NCBI GenBank assembly: GCA_008330645.1
Contig: VLTN01000031.1
Location: 1-64,000, forward strand
Direction of reading: 5' to 3'
DNA length: 64,000 nt
Source: Cafeteria roenbergensis
Lineage: Eukaryota > Sar > Bigyra > Bicosoecida > Cafeteriaceae
Shown here: in pieces, positions 1 through 11,076 of the stretch
Position numbering within the stretch: the stretch's first letter is position 1
Layout: each line of letters opens with the position of its first letter
The notes under the pieces: generated by a model
The model's input: only the letters and a program-made list of their open reading frames with translations
The model's database searches: none
Told to the model about the DNA's origin: nothing
Program-made: the position numbers and the translations under genes

Positions 1-3000
1 ATGAAGACGAGCGGTGCAAGCGGTGCTCCACCAGCTCTCCGGACAGCCTCGCCAAGGGAGCCTTTCTGAGACACGGATGTCCCTCCAAGAAGTGGGTGCA
101 GTGGTACATCAAGGCGCTGCTCCGGCAGTGCACCTTCGGCGAGGCCTTTGCCGCGGACAAACTGCGGCAGCGCAAGGCGGTGAGCGATCACGTGCCGGTG
201 GCGCTCGAGCCCACCTTGCAGCATGGCACCATGGCAGCGGCGGCGTCCCTGGCGGGTGCTGGGCGCAGAGGCAACGCGGAGGGCCACCCGACCGTCGAGC
301 AAGCGGCGGGAATAAGGGTGCAGCTCACCACGGTAGCGGCCCTGAAGGCGTATCTGCGGCGCCAAAACGGCACTTCCGCCAAGGACCTGGCGAAGAGCAT
401 GGCGTCGGCGGGCACCGTCGCGCAGGACAGGGAGACGCTGGAGGCATTGGTGGACCTGCACCCGAGCGAGGAGGAGGTGGTCGACGGCACAGTGGAGGGA
501 GAAGCGCCGGACCTCACCGACTCCGAGCTCCGGGAAATGGTGTCGGCGGCGATCCAGTCGATGCCGCACAAGAAGGCCGTGGGCCCGGACGGCATGGTCG
601 CGAAGCAGCTGGAGAACATCGCCGAGAAGGACCTGGAGGCGCTCGTGTCATTTGTCCGAAGGGCGTTGAGGAACGACCTCTCTGCCGAGGAGCGCAGGGT
701 CCTCGGGTCGTCAACCCTGATGGCGATCCCCAAGGGCAACGGCAAGATCAGGCCGGTGGCCATGGTCTCGGGCCTGGGCAAGCTGGTGGGCAAGGTGGTG
801 AACACCATCCTGGGAAAGCACGGACTGCTGGACCAGCTGCGCTTCCAGTTCCTGGGCTGCCGAGACGGGTCGTGCAGGCTGGTCCATGCTGTCCGCACCG
901 CGTTCGAGGAGGGGAGGAGCCAAAACGGTGGTGGTAGCGTTGGACATGGCCAACGCCTACAACTCCGTCTCCAGGCGCGCGATGATCGAGGAGGTGCGGC
1001 GGTTGGACGAGAAGCTCGTGCCGGCGGTGCTGGCGCTGTACGGCTCGTCCAGCCCGCTCCTCTTTGCCACGGACGAGGGCGAGGTCTTTGAGCTGAAGTC
1101 CAACAGGGGCGTGCGTCAAGGCGACCCGGCAGCGGGCGCACTGTTTGCGATCGCAGTGCACCCCCTGGTGGACGAGGTGAGGCGCGCCTTCCCAGATGTG
1201 CTCATCTTGCAGATGGCCGACGACACGACGCTGGTGGGCCCGAGGAGGAGCGCCTTCAAGGCAGCCCAGATGCTGGCCGAGCGGCTCAGCACGGTGGGGC
1301 TGCGGATGAACACCAGCAAGACCCAGGTGCTGTGCAAACGTGGACAGCGCGAGGAAACCAAAGCCAGAATTCAGCGGGAGATGAAGCGGAGTAGGGACGA
1401 TCCAGGGTCCCCACCCTCGGTGCTGGAGGGGTGCCACCTCACCGAACGGAGCGTGGCGGTGCTGCAGTGTCCTGTGGGGGAGGACCTCTCACCGGAGGTG
1501 GCTCTAGAGCAGTCGATGAAGCGACTAGAGAAGGAGTTCGGGCCGGCGGCGGAGCGCCTGCTCGCGGGCATCGAGGTCTGCGGGCTCAAGCGGGCGCACC
1601 ACCTACTGCTGTCAGTGCTCGGACAGAAGTTCAGCTACCTGCACAGAGCAGCGGGTGCGGCGGCGGGCCAGGAGCTGGCGGTGTTCCATGCGGCGCTGCT
1701 GGCCAACCTGGCGGCAGTGGCGCACAAGACGGAGCTGGATGCGATCGGCCACGCGCTCTCGGACGAGATGTGCACGGTGACCGAGGACGGCTTCCGTGAG
1801 GCCATGTCCAAGGCCATCGAGGCGCTTGTTCGGGGGCTGCCGGACGAGCACGCAAGGCGGGAGGCGTGGTGGGCGCTCCTGGGCCGGGAAGCCGACGGTG
1901 TGACTCGGCTCGCATCGGCAGCGTCCAACCCGGCCTTGAAGAAGGGAGGCTACGCTCAGATGAGGCTGGCAAAGATGCTGAGCAAGGGCTGCAAAGCCGG
2001 GGGCATGGGCCTGCCTGGCGTGGCGCAGTTCCGCTTCGAAGCGACAGCGGGCTTCATCGAGGCCGTTCGGGACATGCGGAAAGGGCGGTTCGAGATGGCA
2101 CCACCGCCGGAGGAGGCCCTCGACGGACCCGGCACTGGTGGAGGCGGAGGAGAGCCAGCGTCGGGGAGTGGTGCCGGAGCGGGACCAGCCAACGCCGGCG
2201 AGGCGGAAGCGGAGGATGAGTCGGGTGCGGCGGCTGCTGCAGCGGGCGGCACGCCGTGGGTGGACCACCCGGCGGTCGGAGAGAGCGAGTCCAAGGAGGA
2301 CTGCGAGGAGGGGCCGGCGCACGGGCAGCAGCTTGCAGGTACGCTGGACGGCTGGCTCGTCAGCGGTACGGGGGGAGCGGCTGAACCGGGGCATCAGCCA
2401 ACACCGACAAGCGGAGGCCAGACGGTCGGCGGAGGTGCGGCTGCCGCCAGCGCGGCGGGAGCGGCGACCGAGATGACGACGGGCGGCGGCGGCGCAGCGG
2501 CAGCTAGTGCGGCTGGCGCTCCAACCGGCCAAGAGACATCTGATGCCGCACAGCCGAGAGCGGATGCGGCACAGGTCTACTCGGTCAGGCGAACGCCGGC
2601 GATCGGGTTGGCCAGGGACGGACCCGACGCGGACGCGGACGGCAACGACCCCAACTGGAAGGGCATCTCGCTCAAGAAACTCGTGATGCGGGCGCTGAGG
2701 CGCTCAGACCGCAGCGATGCGACCAAGGAGGTGGGCGACATCCTGCTGCGATGCGAGGAGGTCGCCAAGGGAGCTTACCGGGACTACGAGCGGGACAGCA
2801 AGGAGTACAAGGACGCCTGCACCGAGGCACGGTACTTCAGGCCGGACAAGGACTGCGTCGTGGGCAAGGAGGCCGACCTTCATGCCGCCAGGGTGACGAA
2901 GCGCTACCAGCTGGCGCATGTGTGGAGGTCGGACATCGCGGGGGCTGTCGAGGGCCTGGAAGAGCTGCGCGCCGAGATCGAGGAGCTGGCGCTGGAGGCG

Positions 3001-4257
3001 ATGATGGAGCTCAGATCTGACGACGAGTCGTCGGATGACATGGAGGCAACTGCAAACCTGGTGGAGGAGTTCATCAGGGCCTGCAAGGGAGCCCGCTGCC
3101 TGGCCGCAGCGACAGGGTTCGAGGGCTTCTTGCCCGACACCCTGGGTAAGCTGCCGGGCGAGCTGAAGGCCAAGCTCCGCAAGTGCCTGTACGGCGACGG
3201 GGTGACGGCGCGGGCGAACGAGCAGACCGAGGCGCCCTGGCAGCGCAAGATGGTGCTGCACCACGACGACATGCTGCGCATCAAGCACGAGTGTGTCTTC
3301 CTGCGCCGGCTGGCCAAGGCGCGCAGGGCCTGCACAGCACGCTGCAGGGCCGAGGCGCTGGCCAAGGGCACGCCGGAGAAGCGTGTCGCCAACATCGACG
3401 ACCCGGCCATGCTGCGCGTCATGAGCGACCTGGTCGCGTTCCGAGAGGCGTGCGTGCCGGGAACGCACTACTGGCTCCGCAACACGATGATGGGGCCCCG
3501 CGGGCTCACAGACGAGGAGTTCGCGGTGGTCACCCGCTACCGCATCGGAGCCTCCGAGGCCGACCACGTGGTGCCGGACGGCGTGTCGATCAACTGCGCG
3601 TGCGTGCAGCGGGACACCACCGCGAGAGGCACCGTCCACATCGGCGGGGTCTCCGGCGTGGCACATCACCTGGCGCGCTGCCGCTGCGGCAAGGGCTCCA
3701 CCATCCGGGCGCACAACGACGTCCGCGACGTCCTGCACGCGGCGGTGCGCTCGGCGGGGCTGCAGTCGGTGGTGGAGCCCTCCAGCTGGCAGGACGGGCA
3801 GACGCGCTTCGGGTCCCAGCCGGGGTCCAGCGAGGCCGCGCGCAAGCGACCGGACCTGCGGGTGCACGTCGACTTCGAGACCACCTGTCTCGTCGACGTG
3901 CAGATCACCTCGGCGGTGAGCAAGTCCTACGTGACGCAGGGCCTGCAGAACATGGACGCCTTTCTCGAGCGCCGTGAGAATGACAAGATGAGGGAGTACA
4001 AGAAGAGCTCAGCTACAAAGGACAACTTGAGCTCCATTGTGCCCTTCGTCATCACGACCACGGGACGCATGGGACCGGCGGCCTTCGCCTTCCTCAAGAA
4101 GGTGGCGGACACGGCCTTCGGCGACCGGCCGAGGGAGCGTGCGCGCTGGGCCTTCCGCTGGCTGTCGAGGCTGAACGAGGTCATCGCCAAGGGACTGGCG
4201 ACCCAGCTGATCGGGCAGACGCAGTACCTGCGACAGCAGGTGGAGCGTTTGCGGTGA
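1..4257 (+). pseudogene. Frameshifted retrotransposon ORF (reverse transcriptase + restriction-like endonuclease), copy A
   Basis: The frame is the same as the intact ORF of copy C, but one extra G in the GGGG run at 911-914 (GGG in copy C) shifts it just before reverse transcriptase motif A. The N-terminal part is open to about 1091 in one frame, and the rest runs 886-4257 in another. The downstream part keeps LDMANAYN (motif A), GVRQGDP (motif B), MADD (catalytic motif C), a Cys/His cluster and RPD...VDVQI of the endonuclease. As it stands it cannot make a full protein. A homopolymer sequencing error is an equally possible cause. Confidence 0.85.
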
Positions 4258-4446
4258 GCAGGGGCGGCTGAGTGACGACTCGAGGCAGTGTGATGGGAGT
4301 GATCTGGGACTTGAGACTTGGGATTGCGGGTTTGGCGCGGTTTGTGATTCATCGGTGATGGAGTTGCTGGATTGGTGATTGGTGAGTCTGTGAATCGAGT
4401 GTGTGGCATGGTTACGCGAGTTTTCGACCCCCCCCAACGATGTTCA
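1..4446 (+). mobile_element. Non-LTR retrotransposon copy A (R2-like, RLE type), 5' end outside window
   Basis: This is the first of five head-to-tail copies of one LINE-type element. Its sequence is nearly identical to copy C from about base 13 on. It carries the reverse transcriptase and endonuclease region, then a short 3' UTR from 4258, a C8 run (4428-4435) and AACGATGTTCA (4436-4446), where copy B begins. The 5' end is cut by the window edge, so neither its length nor its upstream flank can be seen. The coding frame is broken once, near 911-914. Confidence 0.9.
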
Positions 4447-6141
4447 TCTCGAGGAGGTCGCCAAGGGAGCCTACCGGGACTACGAGCGGGACAGCAAGGA
4501 GTACAAGGACGCCTGCACCGAGGCACGGTACTTCAGGCCGGACAAGGACTGCGTCGTGGGCAAGGAGGCCGACCTTCATGCCGCCAGGGTGAAGAAGCGC
4601 TACCAGCTGGCGCACGTGTGGAGGTCGGACATCGCGGGGGCTGTCGAAGGCTTGGAAGAGCTGCGCGCCGAGATCGAGGAGCTGGCGCTGGAGGCGATGA
4701 TGGAGCTCGGATCTGACGACGAGTCGTCGGATGACATGGAGGCAACTGCAAACCTGGTGGAGGAGTTCATCAGGGCCTGCAAGGGAGCCCGCTGCCTGGC
4801 CGCAGCGACAGGGTTCGAGGGCTTCTTGCCCGACACCCTGGGTAAGCTGCCGGGCGAGCTGAAGGCCAAGCTCCGCAAATGCCTGTACGGCGACGGGGTG
4901 ACGAGGCTGGCGAACGAGCAGACCGAGGCGCCCTGGCAGCGCAAGATGGTGCTACACCACGATGACATGCTGCGCATCAAGCACGAGTGCGTCTTCCTGC
5001 GCCGTCTGGCCAAGGCGCGCAGGGCCTGCACAGCACGCTGCAGGGCCGAGGCGCTGGCCAAGGGCACGCCGGAGAAGCGTGTCGCCAACATCGACGACCC
5101 GGCCATGCTGCGCGTCATGAGCGACCTGGTCGCGTTCCGAGAGGCGTGCGTGCCGGGAACGCACTACTGGCTCCGCAACACGATGATGGGACCCCGCGGG
5201 CTCACAGACGAGGAGTTCGCGGTGGTGGAACGCTACCGCATCGGAGCCTCCGAGGCCGACCACGTGGTGCCGGACGGCGTGTCGATCAACTGCGCGTGCG
5301 TGCAGCGAGACACCACCGCGAGAGGCACCGTCCACATCGGCGGGGTCTCCGGCGTGGCGCATCACCTAGCGCGCTGCCGCTGCGGCAAGGGCTCCACCAT
5401 CCGGGCGCACAACGACGTCCGCGACGTCCTGCACGCGGCGGTGCGCTCGGCGGGGCTGCAGTCGGTGGTGGAGCCCTCCAGCTGGCAGGACGGGCAGACG
5501 CGCTTTGGATCCCAGCCGGGGTCCAGCGAGGCCGCGCGCAAGCGACCGGACCTGCGGGTGCACGTCGACTTCGAGACCACCTGTCTCGTCGACGTGCAGA
5601 TCACCTCGGCGGTGAGCAAGTCCTACGTGACGCAGGGCCTGCAGAACATGGACGCCTTTCTCGAGCGCCGTGAGAATGACAAGATGAGGGAGTACAAGAA
5701 GAGCTCAGCTACAAAGGACAACATGAGCTCCATTGTGCCCTTCGTCATCACGACCACGGGACGCATGGGACCGGCGGCCTTCGCCTTCCTCAAGAAGGTG
5801 GCGGACACGGCCTTCGGCGACCGGCCGAGGGAGCGTGCGCGCTGGGCCTTCCGCTGGCTGTCGAGGCTGAACGAGGTCATCGCCAAGGGACTGGCGACCC
5901 AGCTGATCGGGCAGACGCAGTACCTGCGACAGCAGGTGGAGCGTTTGCGGTGAGCAGGGGCGGCTGAGTGGCGACTCGAGGCAGTGTGATGGGAGTGATC
6001 TGGGCTTGGGACTTGGGATTGTGGGTTTGGCGCGGTTTGTGACTCATCGGTGATGGAGTTGCTGGATTGGTGATTGGTGAGTCTGTGAATCGAGTGTGTG
6101 GTATGGTTACGCGAGTTTTCGACCCCCCCCAACGATGTTCA
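4447..6141 (+). mobile_element. Retrotransposon copy B, 5'-truncated
   Basis: This copy starts directly after the AACGATGTTCA end of copy A. After a few junction bases the homology begins at 4450 (CGAGGAGGTCGCC), matching copy A from 2754. Everything upstream, including the whole reverse transcriptase, is missing. It ends with its own 3' UTR, a C8 run (6123-6130) and AACGATGTTCA (6131-6141). Such 5' truncation is the usual result of incomplete target-primed reverse transcription. Confidence 0.88.
4451..5953 (+). pseudogene. C-terminal remnant of the retrotransposon protein (linker, zinc-knuckle, endonuclease), copy B
   Basis: An open frame of about 500 codons is left from the truncated copy. 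It opens with EEVAKGAY and keeps the Cys/His cluster and the PD-D type endonuclease near its end (RPDLRV, then VDVQIT), but no reverse transcriptase. The frame also reads back into the 3' tail of copy A (to an ATG at 4403); that start is an accident of fusion. It differs from copies A and C by scattered substitutions only. Confidence 0.82.
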
Positions 6142-9100
6142 CCTCAGGAGGCAACGAGATGCCACTCTCTGACGGAGAGAGGGCGTGTGGGGACGGGCGG
6201 TGCAAGCGGTGCTCCACCAGCTCTCCGGACAGCCTCGCCAAGGGAGCCTTTCTGAGACACGGATGTCCCTCCAAGAAGTGGGTGCAGTGGTACATCAAGG
6301 CGCTGCTCCGGCAGTGCACCTTCGGCGAGGCCTTTGCCGCGGACAAACTGCGGCAGCGCAAGGCGGTGAGCGAGCACGTGCCGGTGGCGCTCGAGCCCAC
6401 CTTACAGCATGGCACCATGGCAGCGGCGGCGTCCCTGGCGGGTGCTGGGCGCAGAGGCAACGCGGAGGGCCACCCGACCGTCGAGCAAGCGGCGGGAATA
6501 AGGGTGCAGCTCACCACGGTAGCGGCCCTGAAGGCGTATCTGCGGCGTCAAAACGGCACTTCCGCCAAGGACCTGGCGAAGAGCATGGCGTCGGCGGGCA
6601 CCGTCGCGCAGGACAGGGAGACGCTGGAGGCGTTGATGAACCTGCACCCGAGCGAGGAGGAGGTGGTCGACGGCACAGTGGAGGGAGAAGCGCCGGACCT
6701 CACCGACTCCGAGCTCCGGGAAATGGTGTCGGCGGCGATCCAGTCGATGCCACACAAGAAGGCCGTGGGCCCGGACGGCATGGTCGCGAAGCAGCTGGAG
6801 AACATCGCCGAGAAGGACCTGGATGCGCTCGTGTCATTTGTCCGAAGGGCGTTGAGGAACGACCTCTCTGCCGAGGAGCGCAGGGTCCTCGGGTCGTCAA
6901 CCCTGATGGCGATTCCCAAGGGCAACGGCAAGATCAGGCCGGTGGCCATGGTCTCGGGCCTGGGCAAGCTGGTGGGCAAGGTGGTGAACACCATCCTGGG
7001 AAAGCACGGACTGCTGGACCAGCTGCGCTTCCAGTTCCTGGGCTGCCGAGACGGGTCGTGCAGGCTGGTCCATGCTGTCCGCACCGCGTTCGAGGAGGGA
7101 GGAGCCAAAACGGTGGTGGTAGCGTTGGACATGGCCAACGCCTACAACTCCGTCTCCAGGCGCGCGATGATCGAGGAGGTGCGGCGGTTGGACGAGAAGC
7201 TCGTGCCGGCGGTGCTGGCGCTGTACGGCTCGTCCAGCCCGCTCCTCTTTGCCACGGACGAGGGCGAGGTCTTTGAGCTGAAGTCCAACAGGGGCGTGCG
7301 TCAAGGCGACCCGGCAGCGGGCGCACTGTTTGCGATCGCAGTGCACCCCCTGGTGGACGAGGTGAGGCGCGCCTTCCCAGATGTGCTCATCTTGCAGATG
7401 GCCGACGACACGACGCTGGTGGGCCCGAGGAGGAGCGCCTTCAAGGCAGCCCAGATGCTGGCCGAGCGGCTCAGCACGGTGGGGCTGCGGATGAACGCCG
7501 ACAAGACCCAGGTGCTGTGCAAACGTGGACAGCGCGAGGAAACCAAAGCCAGAATTCAGCGGGTGATGAAGCGGAGTAGGGACGATCCAGGGTCCCCACC
7601 CTCGGTGCTGGAGGGGTGCCACCTCACCGAACGGAGCGTGGCGGTGCTGCAGTGTCCTGTGGGGGAGGACCTCTCACCGGAGGTGGCTCTAGAGCAGTCG
7701 ATGAAGCGACTAGAGAAGGAGTTCGGGCCGGCGGCGGAACGCCTGCTCGCGGGCATCGAGGTCTGCGGGCTCAAGCGGGCGCACCACCTACTGCTGTCAG
7801 TGCTCGGACAGAAGTTCAGCTACCTGCACAGAGCAGCGGGTGCGGCGGCGGGCCAGGAGCTGGCGGTGTTCCATGCGGCGCTGCTGGCCAACCTGGCGGC
7901 AGTGGCGCACAAGACGGAGCTGGATGCGATCGGCCACGCGCTCTCGGACGAGATGTGCACGGTGACCGAGGACGGCTTCCGTGAGGCCATGTCCAAGGCC
8001 ATCGAGGCGCTTGTTCGGGGGCTGCCGGACGAGCACGCAAGGCGGGAGGCGTGGTGGGCGCTCCTGGGCCGGGAAGCCGACGGTGTGACTCGGCTCGCAT
8101 CGGCAGCGTCCAACCCGGCCTTGAAGAAGGGAGGCTACGCTCAGATGAGGCTGGCAAAGATGCTGAGCAAGGGCTGCAAAGCCGGGGGCATGGGCCTGCC
8201 TGGCGTGGCGCAGTTCCGCTTCGAAGCGGCAGCGGGCTTCATCGAGGCCGTTCGCGACATGCGGAAAGGGCGGTTCGAGATGGCACCACCGCCGGAGGAG
8301 GCCCTCGACGGACCCGGCACTGGTGGAGGCGGAGGAGAGCCAGCGTCGGGGAGTGGTGCCGGAGCGGGACCAGCCAGCATCGGCGAGGCGGAAGCGGAGG
8401 ATGAGTCGGGTGCGGCGGCTGCTGCAGCGGGCGGCACGCCGTGGGTGGACCACCCGGCGGTCGGAGAGAGCGAGTCCAAGGAGGACTGCGAGGAGGGGCC
8501 GGCGCACGGGCAGCAGCTTGCAGGTACGCTGGACGGCTGGCTCGTCAGCGGTACGGGGGGAGCGGCTGAACCGGGGCATCAGCCAACACCGACAAGCGGA
8601 GGCCAGACGGTCGGCGGAGGTGCGGCTGCCGCCAGCGCGGCGGGAGCGGCGACCGAGATGACGACGAGCGGCGGCGGCGCAGCGGCAGCTAGTGCGGCTG
8701 GCGCTCCAACCGGCCAAGAGACATCTGATGCCGCACAGCCGAGAGCGGATGCGGCACAGGTCTACTCGGTCAGGCGAACGCCGGCGATCGGGTTGGCCAG
8801 GGACGGACCCGACGCGGACGCGGACGGCAACGACCCCAACTGGAAGGGCATCTCGCTCAAGAAACTCGTGATGCGGGCGCTGAGGCGCTCAGACCGCAGC
8901 GATGCGACCAAGGAGGTGGGCGACATCCTGCTGCGATGCGAGGAGGTCGCCAAGGGAGCTTACCGGGACTACGAGCGGGACAGCAAGGAGTACAAGGACG
9001 CCTGCACCGAGGCACGGTACTTCAGGCCGGACAAGGACTGCGTCGTGGGCAAGGAGGCCGACCTTCATGCCGCCAGGGTGAAGAAGCGCTACCAGCTGGC

Positions 9101-10631
9101 GCATGTGTGGAGGTCTGACATCGCGGGGGCTGTCGAGGGCCTGGAAGAGCTGCGCGCCGAGATCGAGGAGCTGGCGCTGGAGGCGATGATGGAGCTCAGA
9201 TCTGACGACGAGTCGTCGGATGACATGGAGGCAACTGCAAACCTGGTGGAGGAGTTCATCAGGGCCTGCAAGGGAGCCCGCTGCCTGGCCGCAGCGACAG
9301 GGTTCGAGGGCTTCTTGCCCGACACCCTGGGTAAGCTGCCGGGCGAGCTGAAGGCCAAGCTCCGCAAGTGCCTGTACGGCGACGGGGTGACAGCGCGGGC
9401 GAACGAGCAGACCGAGGCGCCCTGGCAGCGCAAGATGGTGCTGCACCACGACGACATGCTGCGCATCAAGCACGAGTGTGTCTTCCTGCGCCGTCTGGCC
9501 AAGGCGCGCAGGGCCTGCACAGCACGCTGCAGGGCCGAGGCGCTGGCCAAGGGCACGCCGGAGAAGCGTGTCGCCAACATCGACGACCCGGCCATGCTGC
9601 GCGTCATGAGCGACCTGGTCGCGTTCCGAGAGGCGTGCGTGCCGGGAACGCACTACTGGCTCCGCAACACGATGATGGGACCCCGCGGGCTCACAGACGA
9701 GGAGTTCGCGGTGGTCACCCGCTACCGCATCGGAGCCTCCGAGGCTGACCACGTGGTGCCAGACGGCGTGTCGATCAACTGCGCGTGCATGCAGCGAGAC
9801 ACCACCGCGAGAGGCACCGTCCACATCGGCGGGGTCTCGGGCGTGGCACATCACCTGGCGCGCTGCCGCTGCGGCAAGGGCTCCACCATCCGGGCGCACA
9901 ACGACGTTCGCGACGTCCTGCACGCGGCGGTGCGCTCGGCGGGGCTACAGTCGGTGGTGGAGCCCTCCAGCTGGCAGGACGGGCAGACGCGCTTCGGGTC
10001 CCAGCCGGGGTCCAGCGAGGCCGCGCGCAAGCGACCGGACCTGCGGGTGCACGTCGACTTCGAGACCACCTGTCTCGTCGACGTGCAGATCACCTCGGCG
10101 GTAAGCAAGTCCTACGTGACGCAGGGCCTGCAGAACATGGACGCCTTTCTCGAGCGCCGTGAGAATGACAAGATGAGGGAGTACAAGAAGAGCTCAGCTA
10201 CAAAGGACAACTTGAGCTCCATTGTGCCCTTCGTCATCACGACCACGGGACGCATGGGACCGGCGGCCTTCGCCTTCCTCAAGAAGGTGGCGGACACGGC
10301 CTTCGGTGATCGGCCGAGGGAGCGTGCGCGCTGGGCCTTTCGCTGGCTGTCGAGGCTGAACGAGGTCATCGCCAAGGGACTGGCGACCCAGCTGATCGGG
10401 CAGACGCAGTACCTGCGACAGCAGGTGGAGCGTTTGCGGTGAGCAGGGGCGGCTGAGTGGCGACTCGAGGCAGTGTGATGGGAGTGATCTGGGACTTGAG
10501 ACTTGGGATTGCGGGTTTGGCGCGGTTTGTGATTCATCGGTGATGGAGTTGCTGGATTGGTGATTGATGAGTCTGTGAATCGAGTGTGTGGCATGGTTAC
10601 GCGAGTTTTCGACCCCCCCCAACGATGTTCA
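6142..10631 (+). mobile_element. Retrotransposon copy C, longest intact copy
   Basis: This is the only copy seen from junction to junction with an unbroken ORF. It follows AACGATGTTCA at 6131-6141, has about 17 bases before the first ATG at 6159, and ends with a C8 run and AACGATGTTCA (10621-10631). No long 5' UTR is present, so it may itself be somewhat 5'-truncated. The 3' UTR (10443-10612) is about 170 bp with no poly-A tail, which is common in site-specific RLE elements. Confidence 0.9.
6159..10442 (+). CDS. Retrotransposon polyprotein: reverse transcriptase and restriction-like endonuclease
   Basis: This protein copies the element RNA into DNA at a nicked target site (target-primed reverse transcription). 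The 1427-residue frame has, in order: a short N-terminal Cys-rich stretch (CGDGRCKRC); the RT fingers with GPDG and IPKGNGKIRPV; motif A LDMANAYN (about residue 324); motif B GVRQGDP; motif C MADD (7398-7409); a long Ala/Gly/Glu-rich linker (about 8280-8760); and a C-terminal Cys/His cluster (9780-9880). It ends with RPDLRV then VDVQIT (10033-10092), the PD-(D/E)XK signature of R2-type elements. No apurinic endonuclease domain is seen. The start is the first ATG inside the element; the frame also reads back into the tail of copy B (ATG 6096), which I discount. This copy is plausibly active. The exact clade (R2, NeSL, CRE-like or Utopia-like) is unresolved. Confidence 0.9.
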   Translation: MPLSDGERACGDGRCKRCSTSSPDSLAKGAFLRHGCPSKKWVQWYIKALLRQCTFGEAFAADKLRQRKAVSEHVPVALEPTLQHGTMAAAASLAGAGRRGNAEGHPTVEQAAGIRVQLTTVAALKAYLRRQNGTSAKDLAKSMASAGTVAQDRETLEALMNLHPSEEEVVDGTVEGEAPDLTDSELREMVSAAIQSMPHKKAVGPDGMVAKQLENIAEKDLDALVSFVRRALRNDLSAEERRVLGSSTLMAIPKGNGKIRPVAMVSGLGKLVGKVVNTILGKHGLLDQLRFQFLGCRDGSCRLVHAVRTAFEEGGAKTVVVALDMANAYNSVSRRAMIEEVRRLDEKLVPAVLALYGSSSPLLFATDEGEVFELKSNRGVRQGDPAAGALFAIAVHPLVDEVRRAFPDVLILQMADDTTLVGPRRSAFKAAQMLAERLSTVGLRMNADKTQVLCKRGQREETKARIQRVMKRSRDDPGSPPSVLEGCHLTERSVAVLQCPVGEDLSPEVALEQSMKRLEKEFGPAAERLLAGIEVCGLKRAHHLLLSVLGQKFSYLHRAAGAAAGQELAVFHAALLANLAAVAHKTELDAIGHALSDEMCTVTEDGFREAMSKAIEALVRGLPDEHARREAWWALLGREADGVTRLASAASNPALKKGGYAQMRLAKMLSKGCKAGGMGLPGVAQFRFEAAAGFIEAVRDMRKGRFEMAPPPEEALDGPGTGGGGGEPASGSGAGAGPASIGEAEAEDESGAAAAAAGGTPWVDHPAVGESESKEDCEEGPAHGQQLAGTLDGWLVSGTGGAAEPGHQPTPTSGGQTVGGGAAAASAAGAATEMTTSGGGAAAASAAGAPTGQETSDAAQPRADAAQVYSVRRTPAIGLARDGPDADADGNDPNWKGISLKKLVMRALRRSDRSDATKEVGDILLRCEEVAKGAYRDYERDSKEYKDACTEARYFRPDKDCVVGKEADLHAARVKKRYQLAHVWRSDIAGAVEGLEELRAEIEELALEAMMELRSDDESSDDMEATANLVEEFIRACKGARCLAAATGFEGFLPDTLGKLPGELKAKLRKCLYGDGVTARANEQTEAPWQRKMVLHHDDMLRIKHECVFLRRLAKARRACTARCRAEALAKGTPEKRVANIDDPAMLRVMSDLVAFREACVPGTHYWLRNTMMGPRGLTDEEFAVVTRYRIGASEADHVVPDGVSINCACMQRDTTARGTVHIGGVSGVAHHLARCRCGKGSTIRAHNDVRDVLHAAVRSAGLQSVVEPSSWQDGQTRFGSQPGSSEAARKRPDLRVHVDFETTCLVDVQITSAVSKSYVTQGLQNMDAFLERRENDKMREYKKSSATKDNLSSIVPFVITTTGRMGPAAFAFLKKVADTAFGDRPRERARWAFRWLSRLNEVIAKGLATQLIGQTQYLRQQVERLR

Positions 10632-11076
10632 TCATAGCTCAGCTACAAAGGACAACTTGAGCTCCATTGTGCCCTTCGTCATCACGACCACGGGACGCAT
10701 GGGACCGGCGGCCTTCGCCTTCCTCAAGAAGGTGGCGGACACGGCCTTCGGTGATCGGCCGAGGGAGCGTGCGCGCTGGGCCTTCCGCTGGCTGTCGAGG
10801 CTGAACGAGGTCATCGCCAAGGGACTGGCGACCCAGCTGATCGGGCAGACGCAGTACCTGCGGCAGCAGGTGGAGCGTATGCGGTGAGCAGGGGCGGCTG
10901 TGTGGTGACTCGAGGCAGTGTGATGGCAGGGATCTGGGATTTGAGACTTGGGATTGTGGGTTTGGCGCGGTTTGTGATTCATCGGTGATGGCGTTGCTGG
11001 ATTGGTGATTGGTGAGTCTGTGAATCGAGTGTGTGGCATGGTTTTGCGAGCTTTTGACCCCCCCCAACGATGTTCA
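10632..11076 (+). mobile_element. Retrotransposon copy D, strongly 5'-truncated
   Basis: Homology starts at about 10636 (AGCTCAGCTAC, matching copy A from 4005), so only the last 80 or so codons and the 3' UTR remain. It ends with C8 and AACGATGTTCA at 11066-11076. Its tail differs from A-C at several positions (for example GTTTTGCGAGC in place of GGTTACGCGAG), so it comes from a slightly different source copy or is older. Confidence 0.87.
10636..10887 (+). pseudogene. Last 83 codons of the retrotransposon protein, copy D
   Basis: The fragment encodes the extreme C terminus downstream of the endonuclease motif, ending VERMR where the other copies have VERLR. It is only a leftover of the truncated copy and has no start of its own. 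Confidence 0.8.

Noticed and set aside
6096-6158. Extended start of the copy C ORF at ATG 6096
   Set aside because: These codons lie in the 3' tail of copy B; the frame is open across the junction only by chance.
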